DNA of 64,000 nucleotides from Zygnema circumcarinatum (Eukaryota > Streptophyta > Zygnematophyceae > Zygnematales > Zygnemataceae). Below are positions 1 through 12,483 of this stretch, one piece after another. Position 1 is the stretch's first letter, and every line of letters starts with the position of its first letter. Where the stretch lies: assembly GCA_037447605.1 (NCBI GenBank), contig CM074808.1, positions 2,489,730-2,553,729 of the forward strand. Direction: 5' to 3'. The position numbers and the translations under genes are program-made. Under the pieces are notes generated by a model, which had not been told where the DNA came from, searched no databases, and saw only the letters and a program-made list of their open reading frames with translations.

Positions 1-180
1 GCATGAAACTGCAGAATGGCTTCAGGAAGAATAGGTTGAGTGATTTTGAGGCTTTAAAGCAAAAAGCTTATCTGTTTATCCCTATCATCCAACATGTAGA
101 GCACAAACTGTTGACCTCTGTAATCAAATTTCCACAAGGTCTGCGGAAAACCTAGCATCACTAATGAAAAGGTCACGCAC

Positions 181-1627
181 CTTCACAAATTGTATAAGGC
201 GACTGCTAGGGTCTCTTGACGTAGTAAGCAAGATCTTGGGATCCACCTCCCCAACACGTGCATACTCATCGTCTATGTGCGTCTTAGGGTCTGTACCAAA
301 CGAAAGAGGAAAATTAAGAAAAAGGCATCACTCGTGTCACTCAACCGACAACCAGTCGCTAAGTTCTTGAAGCTCTTCCTATCAGGCTTCAACGAGAAAA
401 AATCTGAATTGCACTCTTGGAAGTTTCTATGGTTCACTTGTAGAGCAGGTCTATCTACCAACTACCATCTTCAACGTTCCAGATTGGTTGAGGCGAATAA
501 AGTGGATTTGATTGAAGAAGGAAAAATAAGTGTAGTCGTGTTCTAAAAAGTTATGAGCTAAAGCTGCTCATTCTATTATTATTAACAGACTCCTGAACGA
601 CACACTTGCCTTGCCCTGCTTAAGCTTTCTTACTTCTCGACAACCGAACATGTAGAAAATTATGCTTTTCAAGCGGCACGACATTAGGGCAGTGTATGAG
701 GACACAGACGAAGGTTACGAAAAAAGTGCGATAGTTTATCCAAACAGACTACCTAAACCGTCATGCAGAATAAGGAATGCATGGTATTATGCCCCGACAA
801 GAATATGTACATATGGTAAACCTGGCAGCCTTCTAATTTTGCCGTTCTACAGCTTTTCACAGACAAATTCGTTCATTAATACAACACAGCTAGGCCAAAG
901 CTACAAGGAAGCCGTGAAGTACGATGTCGGCAACCTACCAGCCGTGTTCTCATCCTCAAGTCGTATCTCCTCTCGCAGCGCTACTGCTTCATTTCTCAAC
1001 TCAGTAGGAATAGGCTTGCCCTCTGAGCAATACAACAATCGCCACTTCGCCTTGCAGTCAGTGGTGAAGAAAAACAGCCGGGTGAACGTTGTCGCGGTCA
1101 ACGTATAACATTAACGGGGGAGAACATTTCAATGTTAAGCAGAGATGTGTGCGAACTCCTTTAAAACCTCATTTTTTTTTGTCTTGAATGCTTTTCAGCA
1201 TAGATGCAACCCATAGACATTTTTTATAGTTGCACACACTGGTGGTGGCATCAGAAACATGCACTTCCGGAAGTCATATTACTTCTTAGTGTGAGCCATA
1301 ACACCTGAATTTGAAGCAAGACCGTGACGCGTAGCAGCACAGCTGCGAGAAGAATGAGAATGACCAGCAAAATCGAGTTTGAAGAATCTCTTTAAACTGG
1401 TCCATTACTAGCAATTCAGACACATTTCGCCTCCCTGACCCCGTCGGACCTACGAGGAGTGTCCCAACATAAACAGCTTTGCAAGCGACAGCAGGAGATG
1501 AAAGCAGTCACCGGCCTTGTAGAGCCTGGCGAATTTTGCGTTTTTTCTCGTAGATCAGGCGTTCCTTGCCCTCCAGGCTCTTTCTGAAGAGGTATTCACG
1601 CCGCAGCCGAGCGTTGCGCCGCAGCAT
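181..1627 (-). CDS. IMP4: U3 snoRNP protein IMP4, 5' part (gene continues beyond left edge)
   Basis: Exons 1627-1516, 1022-939 and 290-181 join in frame and give about the first 102 residues of IMP4, a Brix-domain protein of the U3 snoRNP needed for early 18S rRNA processing in the nucleolus. Visible landmarks are the basic start MLRRNARLRREYLFRKSLEG, then EGKPIPTELRN and LEDENTA, then HIDDEYA and DPKILLTTSRDPS, which opens the Brix domain. All match the order in plant and animal IMP4. The last exon ends in QFVK before donor GTGCGT, and the rest lies left of position 1; positions 1-160 show no further exon. Intron 1 needs a GC donor (AAG|GCCGGT at 1516/1515), since no GT site keeps the phase. 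Identity is secure; the intron-1 boundary is slightly less so. Confidence 0.9.
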
Positions 1628-2834
1628 CTTGAGCTCTGCGAGGCAGCGTGGCGGGTACAGCGCAGGGCTGCGCAGGGCAGAGCAGTGCAGGAGGAGAGGG
1701 GAGGGGAGGGCGGCTGCGAGAGGACAGAGGGTGCGGCGGTGTGACCTCCGCCTCCCTACCGGACCGTACCCTAAAATTGAAGCCCTCCCTCTCGCCCGCC
1801 TGCCTTTGCGCCTCCGCCCATGGCCCTTAGCCCTAACTAGAGTCGTACATTTTTCCGTACATGTGACTTTTAGTGTTTTATATTTCAGATTTAGAACGTT
1901 CGAATGTCTAAAAGTTTCAGAGTTTTATAACACTTTTAGAATGTGTGTACAACCATTAAATTTGAACACCACCAGCTTTAACTACGCTCGCGCTGACCGT
2001 ACAGTTTGGCCGTACGCGGTGCAGCCGTTCTACTGGCCGGCCATTCTAAAAGTGTTTTGTAAAACGGCCTGACTTTTAGAATTTTTGATTGGAATGTCAG
2101 TTGTTGTTGTCAATTGGTTTTTGTCTTCTTCCCTTTTCTTCTGCTTCTTCTTTGAGCCCTAACGGCGCCCAACGGTACGGAACTTGGGGACGCGGTGCTC
2201 TCCTTGCCTGACTGCTGATTAGAGCGAAAAATGGACTGGGCGCGGGCCTCACGCATGCACGCACACGGGGGCGAAGATAGGGGAGGAGACAGAATGAAAG
2301 TACTGCTCGCGAGGGAAAGGGAGCGGAAGCGGAAGGGAGGAAAGCTTCGAGAGGACCTGTTCTATGACAGCAACGTTTCATGGGCTGCTACATTCCTTGC
2401 TTCCTTCCTTCCTTCCTTTCTCTCCCTTCAGACATTCTGACGCTCTTGGGTGTTCTGCAAGTGCAAGGTGGTGCTTGTATTTCGTATCAGGCGAGAAGCC
2501 GCACACAATCAAATGCCTCTGCTGGATACAGCCAGTGCCATCAAGCGGCTCGAGTGCACACATGCAAAGCCATGTTGAGTCAAAGACTTTTGCCAACGGA
2601 AGGTGGCCATGGCGGTCTTGTGCTTAGGCCTGGCATAGCAAAGAGATTGAGCTTTTTTTTTGAGACATGTACATCTTCAAAATCTCTGGAAGACAACCCT
2701 CCATCTGCTTCGCATGTGTATTGCAGCTATATGCGCCACTAAAGACCAGTGATTCAATACAACGGCATCCAGAAAGTTCTAAACCATTTTGCAACTCAGC
2801 TGCAACCACAATTGGTTCGTTCTGGCATTTGACT
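1628..2834. other. Intergenic, upstream of IMP4
   Basis: No exon is supported on either strand. The part nearest IMP4 (about 1760-2020) carries five GTAC sites with C/G flanks (ccgtac, cgtaca, cgtacg), like those upstream of other genes here. A 15-bp perfect inverted repeat (aacacttttagaatg near 1928-1942 and its complement near 2041-2055) lies in the same stretch and could be the remains of a small MITE. A short CTTCC run lies at about 2395-2422. Confidence 0.5.
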
Positions 2835-5687
2835 TTACATGAAACCAGCCTCAGCATCACCTCGTTCATATGGTTCCGCCTGCATGACCAGGGGACTCAC
2901 TCTGGCTCGTTGTTCATGTGCAAGATTGTAATCCACCGGCTCAGCGGCAATGGCAGTCTCCACACCATTGTCGTTTGTCTTTCCGCGGAAAACCCCATCG
3001 TCCCTTGCCTGAATTGCTGTAACAACCAGTGGGATTCTGGGCAAGCCTACTTTCAAATGTGGAAGCTCTTCTCCTTGAAAGGATAACCTGTTCAGGCGTA
3101 GAGGCACCAGGTCGACCGTCTCCATGCTGGCGAATTGAACCACTGCATGACTGAGCATAGAAGCGACATAGGGCACTCAACAAACGTCAGACGGCTGTGC
3201 ACAAAACTAAGAAAGTGTGTGCGCGTAATCGTGCTTCCACCCAGATTTGCAACCCACAATTTCGGACGAAAGTCAGCCCAAATAGATTTTCCAGAAAAGA
3301 CAAGCGTTTTGCAGAATTTTTGCAGACATTGCTCATTGTTGCCAACTGAGTTCATGGACTGTAGAATTAAAATGTGAAGTCAAGTTTGCCATTGTCTCAC
3401 CCTTTCCGATATAGGATCTGCTCCACCGGCCCGAAAGCTTCCTCGAGTACAGGCTTCAGCTTCGACATCAGTTCCTGAGACCCCACCTGTGAAACCATCG
3501 ACTGGAAGTACGGCGGTTATGATCATCCATGGGAACAATCCTCTCTAACTCAAAACCTAATGAAAAGCATTGGCTCAGCCTTGGCCATACAATCTCGACC
3601 AGGTAGACTCTGCGATAACCCACAAACACTAAAGAGAACTTTCCACAAGCTATCCCCCCCTCCCTCCACCCTTCCCAAAGACCATCCCCCCACTCCAGAC
3701 CACCTTTTTCCAACTATTGCATCTTCAACCACCAAGCATTGAGTCCAAGTGCTTCAAGCTCAGCCCTTCGTCTCTCCCTAGGAAGACCCAACATCTGCGA
3801 AGCTCTTTGCTCTCTCAGGCTGACATCAGAGTACCTCATCAGCAGAATCTCACCTGCAGGGTGCTGGGCATAGGGCCGTCAAAAAAGCAACTATGCAGGC
3901 GAACCACCTGCGGTGATACGGCAAACTGCAGCGCCTCTGCAGAAACGTCCAGCTTGCCTGCCTCCACCAGCCTGCAACATGAATTGCCCCCTCATGCATA
4001 AACATTTAATATTGCTTTGCCTCCCGAATTCGGAAGTCTGCCACAACAGCAAACTCAGTGGGGGCGTGCAGTGCGCATATTGACGTGATCACGTCAACCA
4101 TCAAAGTCACAATCACCGTTACCCACCTTTTTGCAGACTCAGCGCTTTCCATCCTCAGAACTATTCGGCCCATTCTTAGCTCTCCGCGGATATCTTCAAC
4201 TGGGCCAAAATCTGCTGCTGCCGCAGCTATGAATGGTTTGATAGTCTCCACATTCATATTCACAACCACCTCACGCGTTTCACGTTCTCTACACGCCAAT
4301 TGAGCATTTTTCTGCTCATTCCTTGCAGTCGCCTTTCCTGCAGCTTTAGCCTCTTCTGCCGCTTTCTGCAGTGCCAACTCGAAACACAAGGCTCAAATAG
4401 CTGTTAGGGCTAAGCCAGATTGTCGTAAAAAGGCAGATCTGCATAACACTTGAAACACCTGCCACCTGACGCTTCACAAAGTCCATCCGTGGATGCAGGG
4501 TCTGCACCAAACCACGGACAATGACATATGTGTAAACAAAAGTGACTATTCTTTCTTTGTTTCATGCTCGACTACATCTGACTGAGCTCTGGTGAATACT
4601 TCCTGACAGCAATTATAAACCTGGTCCAAAGTAATACAGAGCCACCTGAACACCAGCTTACTTGTTTTGGTTGTGAGAGTTTTTGTGTTCAAGTCACTTC
4701 ACGCGGCACATGCTTAACAAAGGCGCATCCACAAAACCCAGAAGGACAAAATGGCAGGAGCTTTGTCCAAGGTTTTTCCACAGACAGAAAAGACGGCATA
4801 GAGAGAAAAAAACAGGGTCCGCAACCTGGAGAAAGCAGGAGAAGATGCTTTTGGAGACGTCCTATACAGAACTTCAAACATCCGACATAAACCACAATAG
4901 TTGAACATACATCAATTTTCACTGAAAACATCAAGGTGCGCTTTAAAAAAAACTTAAGGGATTTTCAGAACGTATTTGCAGGAGCAGCTGCTATACAACA
5001 AGGCCTTCAACCATGACAGAACAAAGCCACATTTCAAAACGCTTCACCAGCATCCATTGAGTGGATCACAAGCACGCTCAGCATTAAGTGGATCCACACG
5101 CAGTCCCCTCTTCAAAGGTTCATAGGCTGACCAATTCTGCACCTAAAATTACGGAAGTTTCTGTTCGGATTCACAATACCCTTATTTTATATAGCTGTCA
5201 CCGATGCTATTTTCCATCTGCTCAATAGCAAAGAATGCATAATGCACGAGCACGCCTTGATGCATTCATATCGACCTGGAGTTTGGCCTACCTGCAGTGC
5301 CTCAATTTCCGCGTATTTTTCCGACATTGCCTTCGTTAGCCCTCTCTGAATCTCCTCCTTCAGCCGTGCTGTTGCCAGTCGTTCACGTTTCAGAGACCTT
5401 TTCTGCGCTTCAATGGCGGCTCTCTTCGCCTGATCCTCCTCCTTCTTCAAGCGCTTCCGCTCTTGGGCTTCTTTCACGCGCGCTTCGTGCTCAAGCTGCC
5501 TCCTCCGCTTCTTCGCGAGCAGCATGTGCTCTGCCGTTGAGGGACCGCCATCGACACATTCTGTCGCCGCCTCTGCAGGCGTAAGAATCTCTCCAAGCGG
5601 TCTGCCAGGAGCTGCATCTCCCTCACTTCGATGAGATGCATGGCCGGCATCAGCATGTGCAGGGGCCGGCTGGCTCGCGTCCATCAT
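2835..5687 (-). CDS. Tandem RRM-like protein with N-terminal coiled coil
   Basis: Exons 5687-5292, 4365-4127, 3971-3854, 3486-3401 and 3150-2835 join in frame to 384 residues. Residues about 60-130 are a charged, Lys/Arg/Glu/Ala-rich helix (AKKRRRQLEHEARVKEAQE), a likely coiled coil. Two RRM-like units follow. The first has VNMNVETIKPFIAAAAADFG with PVEDI. The second has SQELMSKLKPVLEEAFGPVE, then HAVVQFASMETVD, which reads as RRM helix 1 and strand 4. The exon 4/5 junction restores GHAVVQF, which supports the model. I do not recognise the family; an RNA-binding role is inferred only from the fold-like pattern. The 3' end is uncertain: the last exon reads to TAA at 2835, but a strong donor (AGA|GTGAGT) lies about 75 bases earlier. 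It is transcribed towards IMP4, on the same strand. Confidence 0.6.
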
Positions 5688-6144
5688 CGCTACTACCGAA
5701 AAAACAGAGCAGGTTGAGGTAAAAAGAAATTAAAGATTTTGGCTTCTCAAAGAAAACAAAAACTTTCAAAAGCAGTTTCTCTTAAAAAAAGACCTTGTAT
5801 TTGTGAACACGATTCATTTTGAGAAACGAGAGATGAATTCCTAGTGTTTTTTTTCTCAATACAGTTTTTATGAAGAACCAGTTGAAAGTTGAACGTGTTC
5901 AGTTCGCGTTTTCCTTGGGTCCACTGTTCAACAATGAGATTTTAGCGGATCGCAAGCGCGTGGACCCGGAGGTCCGTACACAAAATGTGGATCGATTCGC
6001 GTGGAGAGTCATACTGTACGGAACACGGATCCTCGAATCGCACGGAACCAACGTGGCAAAAACTGGAATCCACAAAAAATGAAAAAAAAAAAATCGACCT
6101 TGAGTGTTCAAAGTTCAACCCTACTCAATAAGATTGAGAATTGA

Positions 6145-6316
6145 GAAATTAAGTAAACTGCTAGGGTAAATTTCATTGGACTCACGATGGCGAGGCCATC
6201 AAATGTACATGGACAAAAGCATGATGTAGAACCACGAGGGACTGGTCGCAAAGGACCTAAGCACAATAGAAAGAAGCTAAGGGCGGAAAACCACGGAGCG
6301 GAAAATTAAGTAAACT
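6145..6316 (+). mobile_element. SINE-like short repeat with target-site duplication (copy 1)
   Basis: About 142 bp (6160-6302) lie between two copies of aaattaagtaaact (6146-6159 and 6303-6316), a 14-bp direct repeat of the size made by LINE-type target-primed insertion. The insert carries the motif ctcacgatggcgaggccatc, followed by a block ending ggacctaagcacaa. Both recur at 17656, 37500 and, in pieces, at 39264 and 39495. I see no tRNA A/B box and no terminal inverted repeat. Calling it SINE-like rests on size, direct repeats and dispersion. Confidence 0.6.
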
Positions 6317-6929
6317 CGTTTCTTAATTTCTCAACGTGCTCGGTTTTGCGGTAGTGGGGCGCCGTCAAATCAAAGCACTGCCCTTTCTTGCAGTGGCATT
6401 GGGCCTTCAGCTGCAGCCCCCCAGCCTTCCTCAACTCGGCAACTTGGACCCATGCATGCATGCATGCTTGGGCTGGGGGAGCTTTGGACTCGCCTACGCC
6501 TCAACATTGATGTGCAGTGTGCGCCTTGGATTGACATCAACGATTTTTTATAGAATCAAAATTTTTTGATTCTGAGTCCGATATCAGGTTTGCCATCCGC
6601 TCGAAAGTGGCTCCCACTACCCCTTTTCCAAGGCAGCCTCAAAATCTGATTCTTCAGACTGGATTCTAACTAGAATCTCGAAGGACATTTCCAAGGATCC
6701 GCAGGAATCCTACTCACGATCTCTACCGAATCTGGACACTTCTGCCCGGACCCTGCGGTCGTATCTGATACCACCAAATCGTATCCCATTGATCACAAAA
6801 GATTGTGTCGTACGGTCGCCACAAGCGACCAGACTCTGGTCGCTTAATTACGACTATATAATCTATATTATATTATATAACTGTGACGACTAAATAACGG
6901 CTGTTATATAATAATTTACAACGCCTTTA

Positions 6930-7077
6930 CAACATGTACGGTCGTACGGTCGTACGACTGTACGGTATTATGCGGTGAAGACAGAGTGAACCAGACGGAC
7001 GCATTTCGCAACGCCAACGCCAAAACGACCTAATGTTGGTATGGTACGACCGTACGAGTACGGTCGTACGGTCGTTA
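6930..7077. promoter_or_regulatory. CGTACG-rich cluster upstream of PDX1
   Basis: The stretch holds at least eight GTAC cores, most as cgtacg palindromes in the pattern cggtcgtacggtcgtacg. It lies about 550-700 bp before the PDX1 ATG. GTAC is the known core site of plant and algal SBP-box (SPL/CRR1) factors. That these sites are used here is inference. Confidence 0.4.
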
Positions 7078-7627
7078 ATTGTTCAAAACGAGTGGGTATA
7101 ATATATGTAATAAAGTGTTTTACTTTGTACTATATTACTACTTTTAAATCCCGTTGTAAAGTATATAATATAGTCGGACTTTATAACGCGGGCCATCCCT
7201 AGACCAGAGAGAGCCGCAAATCCGTTGCACGCCGCTCCATGCACATACACAAGCCGTCGGAGGACACGGAACGGTCGCACGGAGGCGCGACGTGGCCGCG
7301 GCGGGCGGGCGGGTGCCTGGCCCGGGGCCCCGGCCAGGTGCGGCCGTGGTTGCGCGCGGCCCACGCCGCCCGCCCGCCGAGGGCCACGTCGCCCTCGCAG
7401 CCCGCTCCCCCCCCCCGCCCTCATAGAGCCTCCCGCCCCTCCGCCGCCACGCTCGGCCAACTCTGCTTGCGACGCGCACTGCATCCCCCGCCCTCCTCTA
7501 CAGCCTGCTCTACCCCCCCGCCTCCATACCTCCCTACCTCCCTACCTCCTTACCTCCCCCCCTCCCTCCCTCCCTCCCCTAAGGCCTCGTCCTGCGTTTG
7601 TTGCTCGTTAGGCGGAGGAAGGGCGCT

Positions 7628-10600
7628 ATGGCGGAGGCCAACGGGAACGGGCACATCCACGCGAACGGGGATGCCAAGCGGTCGACCTTCGCAGTGAAGG
7701 CCGGGCTGGCGCAGATGCTGAAGGGCGGCGTGATTATGGACGTGGTGGATGTTGAGCAGGCGCGCATCGCGGAGGAGGCGGGCGCTGTCGCCGGTAAGCT
7801 TGTTGCTGCTGTTGGAGGAGTTCGAACCCTTGGGAATGGCTTTTGTCGGGTTGGGCGTGTCTTAGTGGTGAAGCCTGCAAAAAGTTGCTGCAGTTGAGAG
7901 TGAACTTGGGGTTTCATGTCGGAGCTCTTAGCAATTGCGGTTCTGTTTGTTGTAGCCGGGTTTATTTTGCATTATAGAAGGCAAAAAAATGTTGTCCTTC
8001 TTATTGTGAGGGGTCTGTGGATGCAGTTATGGCTCTCGAGAGGGTTCCAGCTGACATCAGAAAGGAAGGAGGTGTGGCACGCATGAGCGACCCGACTATG
8101 ATTAAGGAAATCAAAGCAGCCGTGACTATTCCTGTAATGGCCAAGGTATGCACTATTAGTCTCATTTGGACTCACTCTTACTTGCACCTTGAAGTGTCTT
8201 TCTGCTTTGGAATTAGAGTTCTGCAAGTGTGAACCGTCTGTCTGTCGTCTGTCTCTCTGCTCGCCTTTGTAGAGCGAGTTATTCGGCCTGTTGATGTTCT
8301 AATCGTTCGGGGCTTAGAACTTGACAAACAAACACTCATTATAGAAATCTTCTGCAGTGAATGGATTGGTTTTTCAATTTAAAATACTCGATGTTATTAA
8401 AAATTGGCTTTCCGGTTTTCAACTGACTCATTCGTCGCGGGTGGATAATGGCCTTCGGGGTACAGGCACGAATAGGTCATTTTGTGGAAGCACAAATATT
8501 GGAGGCAATTGGCGTTGATTACATTGATGAAAGTGAAGTTCTTACTCCAGCTGATGATGTCCATCACATCAACAAGCACAATTTCTCTGTGCCCTATGTT
8601 TGTGGGTGCCGTGACTTGGGAGAGGCTTTACGTCGTATAGCTGAAGGAGCTGCAATGATTCGCACAAAGGGTGAGGCTGGAACTGGAGACATTGTGGAGG
8701 CAGTCAGGCACGTGCGAGCAGTGCAAGGCGAGATTCGCCGCCTAGTGGGCATGGATGAGGACGAGCTCTATGTGTATGCCAAGGAGGTGAGGATGAGTTC
8801 AAGTTGCGGCTTCTGACTGCTGGATTAGCGCTTGGGAAAGGGACTTGTGGACTCGGGCCTACCTATCCTCGTAAACGTTCGACTTGCCCGTTGTTGCGTT
8901 TCATTGGCCTAGTTTGGTTCGGGGTCTTTTTTTTAATTTTTTGGAGATTCTCAATAAGTAATGGCTGGAGACTGTGGGAAAGGTAGCAACCGTTCTTCGT
9001 GTGGTTTTGGATGGGTATAGGGACACTTCAAATAAAATACAAAGGAGATGTTGGTATCCTTGCTCTATTTAATGATTATGGCCCTCTGTGGCAGTATAGT
9101 CAGCTCGGAGAACAAAATTGAGATGTCTTAACGCCTGTACATTTTCTGTTGTGTCAGATTCGAGCGCCATTTGACCTGGTGAAGCAGTGCAAGCAGTTAG
9201 GTCGCCTCCCAGTCGTCAACTTCGCCGCCGGTGGAGGTGTGCTTGACTTGCCTAGCGTCCATACCACTTTTGTTGTCGCCCTCTGGTCAGTCAAAGTCAT
9301 TTAGGTAGAGGGAGCAGTAAGTCTACCGAGTCTCCTTAAAACTTAGCTTGGTGCCGGCTATGGGGACTTCACTTAGTCATGATTTGAAATTGATATACGT
9401 TCAAAACACAGGTTGTATGGAGGTTAGTTTTTAAGTATTGTGAAGTCTAGACAGTGTATTCAATCAGTTTCCTACTGGTGTAATTTCAGAACACTAATGT
9501 ATCTGATTTAGTGCAGAGAAATGGGAGTTGTAAATTTGGTTTGCATTTGAGCTTCCAAAACTTGTGTACCCATATCTTTTCCTTTTCATTCCAGTCCAAA
9601 GACTAGGCTGTTTTCTCGTTGGTTTTAGCTTGATAGCGTCTGTCAATTGTTTAGCAATAGTTTGTATGGGTATCGTGTTAACTGGTCGATTTCCTTTGTG
9701 TCTGCAGTGGCAACGCCAGCAGATGCGGCCCTCATGATGCAGATGGGCTGTGATGGTGTGTTCGTTGGCTCGGTGAGCTCCTACACTTTTGTGTTTTGGT
9801 TGTAAGGATATCTGTTCTTGGGCATTTGTATTGCACCTGTGGAGCTGCTGCAAAGTCTTTGAGCAGAGGCTAACAGTGGTCGTGTCAAGCTTGCAGGGCA
9901 TATTCAAGAGTGGAAACCCTGCGAAGAGAGCACGGGCGATTGTGGAAGCTGTTACTCATTTCAACGGTGAGTTCATGAAAGCAATCCTCAGCCAGGGGTA
10001 AGACAGTGTATCGGCGGTTTATGAGCATTGAAATACATGGTGGGCTAGGATGTTGCTAGAGACCGCATTGGCATGGTGAGAGTTAATAGTAGACTTTGAA
10101 ATTGGTTAAAATGAAATCACTCTAGCTTCCGGCTTAATGAGCTGCACAAATGAATATACTCATCTACACCTTCGGCATGAGCTGTGTTGAGATAGCCCGA
10201 CAGGGATTGACAGGGGCAGTTATGGGATTCATTGCTCTCGTATTTATGCGGCAACGGGCCCATCATTAGACAGGAATAGGCTCTACAGAGTCCGCTTGTC
10301 AGAGTTGCATTAGACTGCACACAATGGAGGCCACACAACGGCTTGATCCTTTGCTTTGTGGGGTTGATTTACACCTTGCTTCTGCTCAGTAGGCAAAAAT
10401 AAGGCCCAGTTTACTAGTGGGTTCTTGTGGAGGATCATTCTGGCTTGTATTCTGGGATGCTTTTTCGGGTTTCTGATAGCCGCTTAGAAAAAGCTTTCCT
10501 TTTCGGAAGTCAATCAACGCTGCTTCAAAACTGTTGGCTTATGAGGAACTATATTCTGCATTGCTTTGCTACAGACCCGAAAGTGCTCGCTGAAGTCAGC

Positions 10601-10672
10601 TGCGGCCTCGGTGAAGCGATGGTGGGCATCAACTGCAAGTTTGGCGAGAAGTACTCGTTGAGATCGGAGTAA
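7628..10672 (+). CDS. PDX1: Pyridoxal 5'-phosphate synthase subunit PDX1
   Basis: Seven exons (7628-7793, 8027-8145, 8466-8786, 9158-9236, 9708-9772, 9897-9966, 10575-10672) join in frame to 305 residues, the usual length. PDX1 makes pyridoxal phosphate from ribose 5-phosphate, glyceraldehyde 3-phosphate and ammonia, the ammonia coming from the glutaminase PDX2, in a cytosolic (beta/alpha)8 dodecamer. Visible active-site residues are Asp38 (GGVIMDVV), the first imine lysine Lys95 (IPVMAK, last codon of exon 2) and the second lysine Lys163 ([12 protein letters not shown]). Their spacings of 57 and 68 match B. subtilis PdxS Asp24, Lys81 and Lys149. The phosphate loops (FAAGGV, DGVFVGSGIFKS) are intact. 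The ATG at 7628 is the first in frame, and the short N-terminal extension ([10 protein letters not shown]) is typical of plant forms. Confidence 0.97.
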
Positions 10673-12483
10673 CCGCGAGCCAAACCGAGTACTTGCGGCT
10701 AGTTTTTGTGTTTAGAATCGAGTTTACTTTACTATTGGGCAGCAAATGTAGCTTTATGGAAGTCAGGTGAATGGAGTATATTGGAGTACAGTGATCGAGC
10801 TTTCCTGTGGCTCCAAAACGGTACATGGGGAGTACACATTGGCTTTCGCGAGGTTCTCGCATCAGCTGTGAAAGGAAAGATGGAGTTAGAGTTATGGTGG
10901 TGTAAAGGCGTGGAGGAGACATTGCTATTTGAAATCGTATTGTATTGGAAGTGCTACTATGGTGCGTGTGAATGTCTGATGCTTTGCGTGCAATTTTTGG
11001 CTGGCTATGGAGTAGCAGCCGTGTGTCGGCTGTCGTGCCTCTTGGTGCTGTGGTTGGGGGAGCTCGCCCACACAACGTCTCGCTGTAAGGCGTGAACTTC
11101 CATTATGGTGGGGCTAAGGGCGTGTTAACGATGACGATAACTGGAAATTATTCCTGTCAGTTAACTAGTCGTACGTGCGGAGATCTAAACAGATAAGGTT
11201 CATTTTTATAGACAGATACAAAGTTGTAGATTTCACACTGAAGAGAAGGGCATGTGCGGATCTAAAACTGTATATCAGACTACTTATAGAAAGTGGGCAG
11301 AAAGCCTTCCTCGTTCAATTCATCCACTTAACAGGCATGCCTCTCTGGACCACTCTGCCAAAAGAGGGACGGAAAGTGACGGTTTATTATCCGACAGATC
11401 TGACAATTTTCACATCACCACTGTGATTTTAGAATACGAACAGCATATGGAGATTGATTTGTATGCCTAACATCTGTAGACACATATCAGGACGGAGGCA
11501 GAAAAACTCCGCTCATTATGCAATAGCATCCTTCCCTTTCTATGTAGCAACAACTAGCGAGTAGCTTCAAGTCAACCACCGAGGTCAACAAAAAGAAATA
11601 AAGGTACGGAAGAGACTTTTGAACGTTAAAATCTTCAAATCCGTACAAGAAAATTTTGAAATTTGAAATTCATTTCAAATGATAAAATTTCAAACTGATT
11701 TTAGCTGTCGTAAAACATGTAGATGGAGAAATGAAAGACTCGTACCAACACTGAAGAAAGCACCAAAACCCTCATAGACAACTTTAAATACATGACAGGA
11801 CAGTGACAAGAGATCAGAGCCGCAATAAACCTCACCAAACATCAAATTTCCATTTTAATCAAAGTTTAGTCCGGATAAGAACACTTCACTCACCCAAACA
11901 TCATATCAGCGCAAAGAAAACCTTTATTTCTTGCAAATACTATGATTTTTTTAACTTCACAAAGTCAATTCTGTCCACAAGCATGACAATTACAAAAAGC
12001 AGGCTGCCCTAGCCCTAGCGCCTCAGCGCACCGTTTGCATAGCTAACGAGCCGCATTCCTAAACTAGGTGAAAAAGACGTTGTGCTTTAAGCCATTCTGG
12101 AGGCGAGCGCTTGCCTGGCTATCTGCTTCTGTGCACTACCCACAAATCCTCTACGCCGTCCATAATTGTGCCAAATTCGACAACCACCGTACTAATTGCA
12201 CATTGGAATGAATACCTGTCACTGAACGCCCTTTCCAGCATTGACCTTTTCAAACAATAAGATTGCGAGTCCTGCTCAAGGACTCAAAGAAGAGAAGTAA
12301 AAAATTTAAGAAATTACTTCCAGCAAATAGCTTTTGCATAGACTGAGCATGTGATGTACCTACACCCCTTCTTTTGTCCAAAAGAGATAACAAATCACAC
12401 CCCAAAAATGAGCCTCGCCACCAAAACCTGCATGTGCTGCTTGGGAGTTGGCGGCTGAAGGCAACCTCCACCCTTCCTCACCC
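10673..12483. other. Intergenic, 3' side of PDX1 and of the second RRM gene
   Basis: The two flanking genes converge here. I find no supported exon; the open frames are short and lack splice-consistent continuation. The region becomes AT-rich from about 11,580 to 12,000. One CGTACG lies near 11,170. Confidence 0.45.

Larger units (their letters stand above)
5688..7627. other. Divergent intergenic region between RRM gene and PDX1
   Basis: No coding exon is seen. It holds, in order, GTAC sites near 5965 and 6015, a SINE-like insertion (6160-6302), a perfect 9-bp-arm hairpin (gcgaccagactctggtcgc, near 6825-6843), an AT-rich stretch (about 6845-6925), a dense CGTACG block (6930-7077), a GC-rich stretch and a CCCT-rich tract (about 7510-7580) just before the PDX1 start. 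Confidence 0.55.
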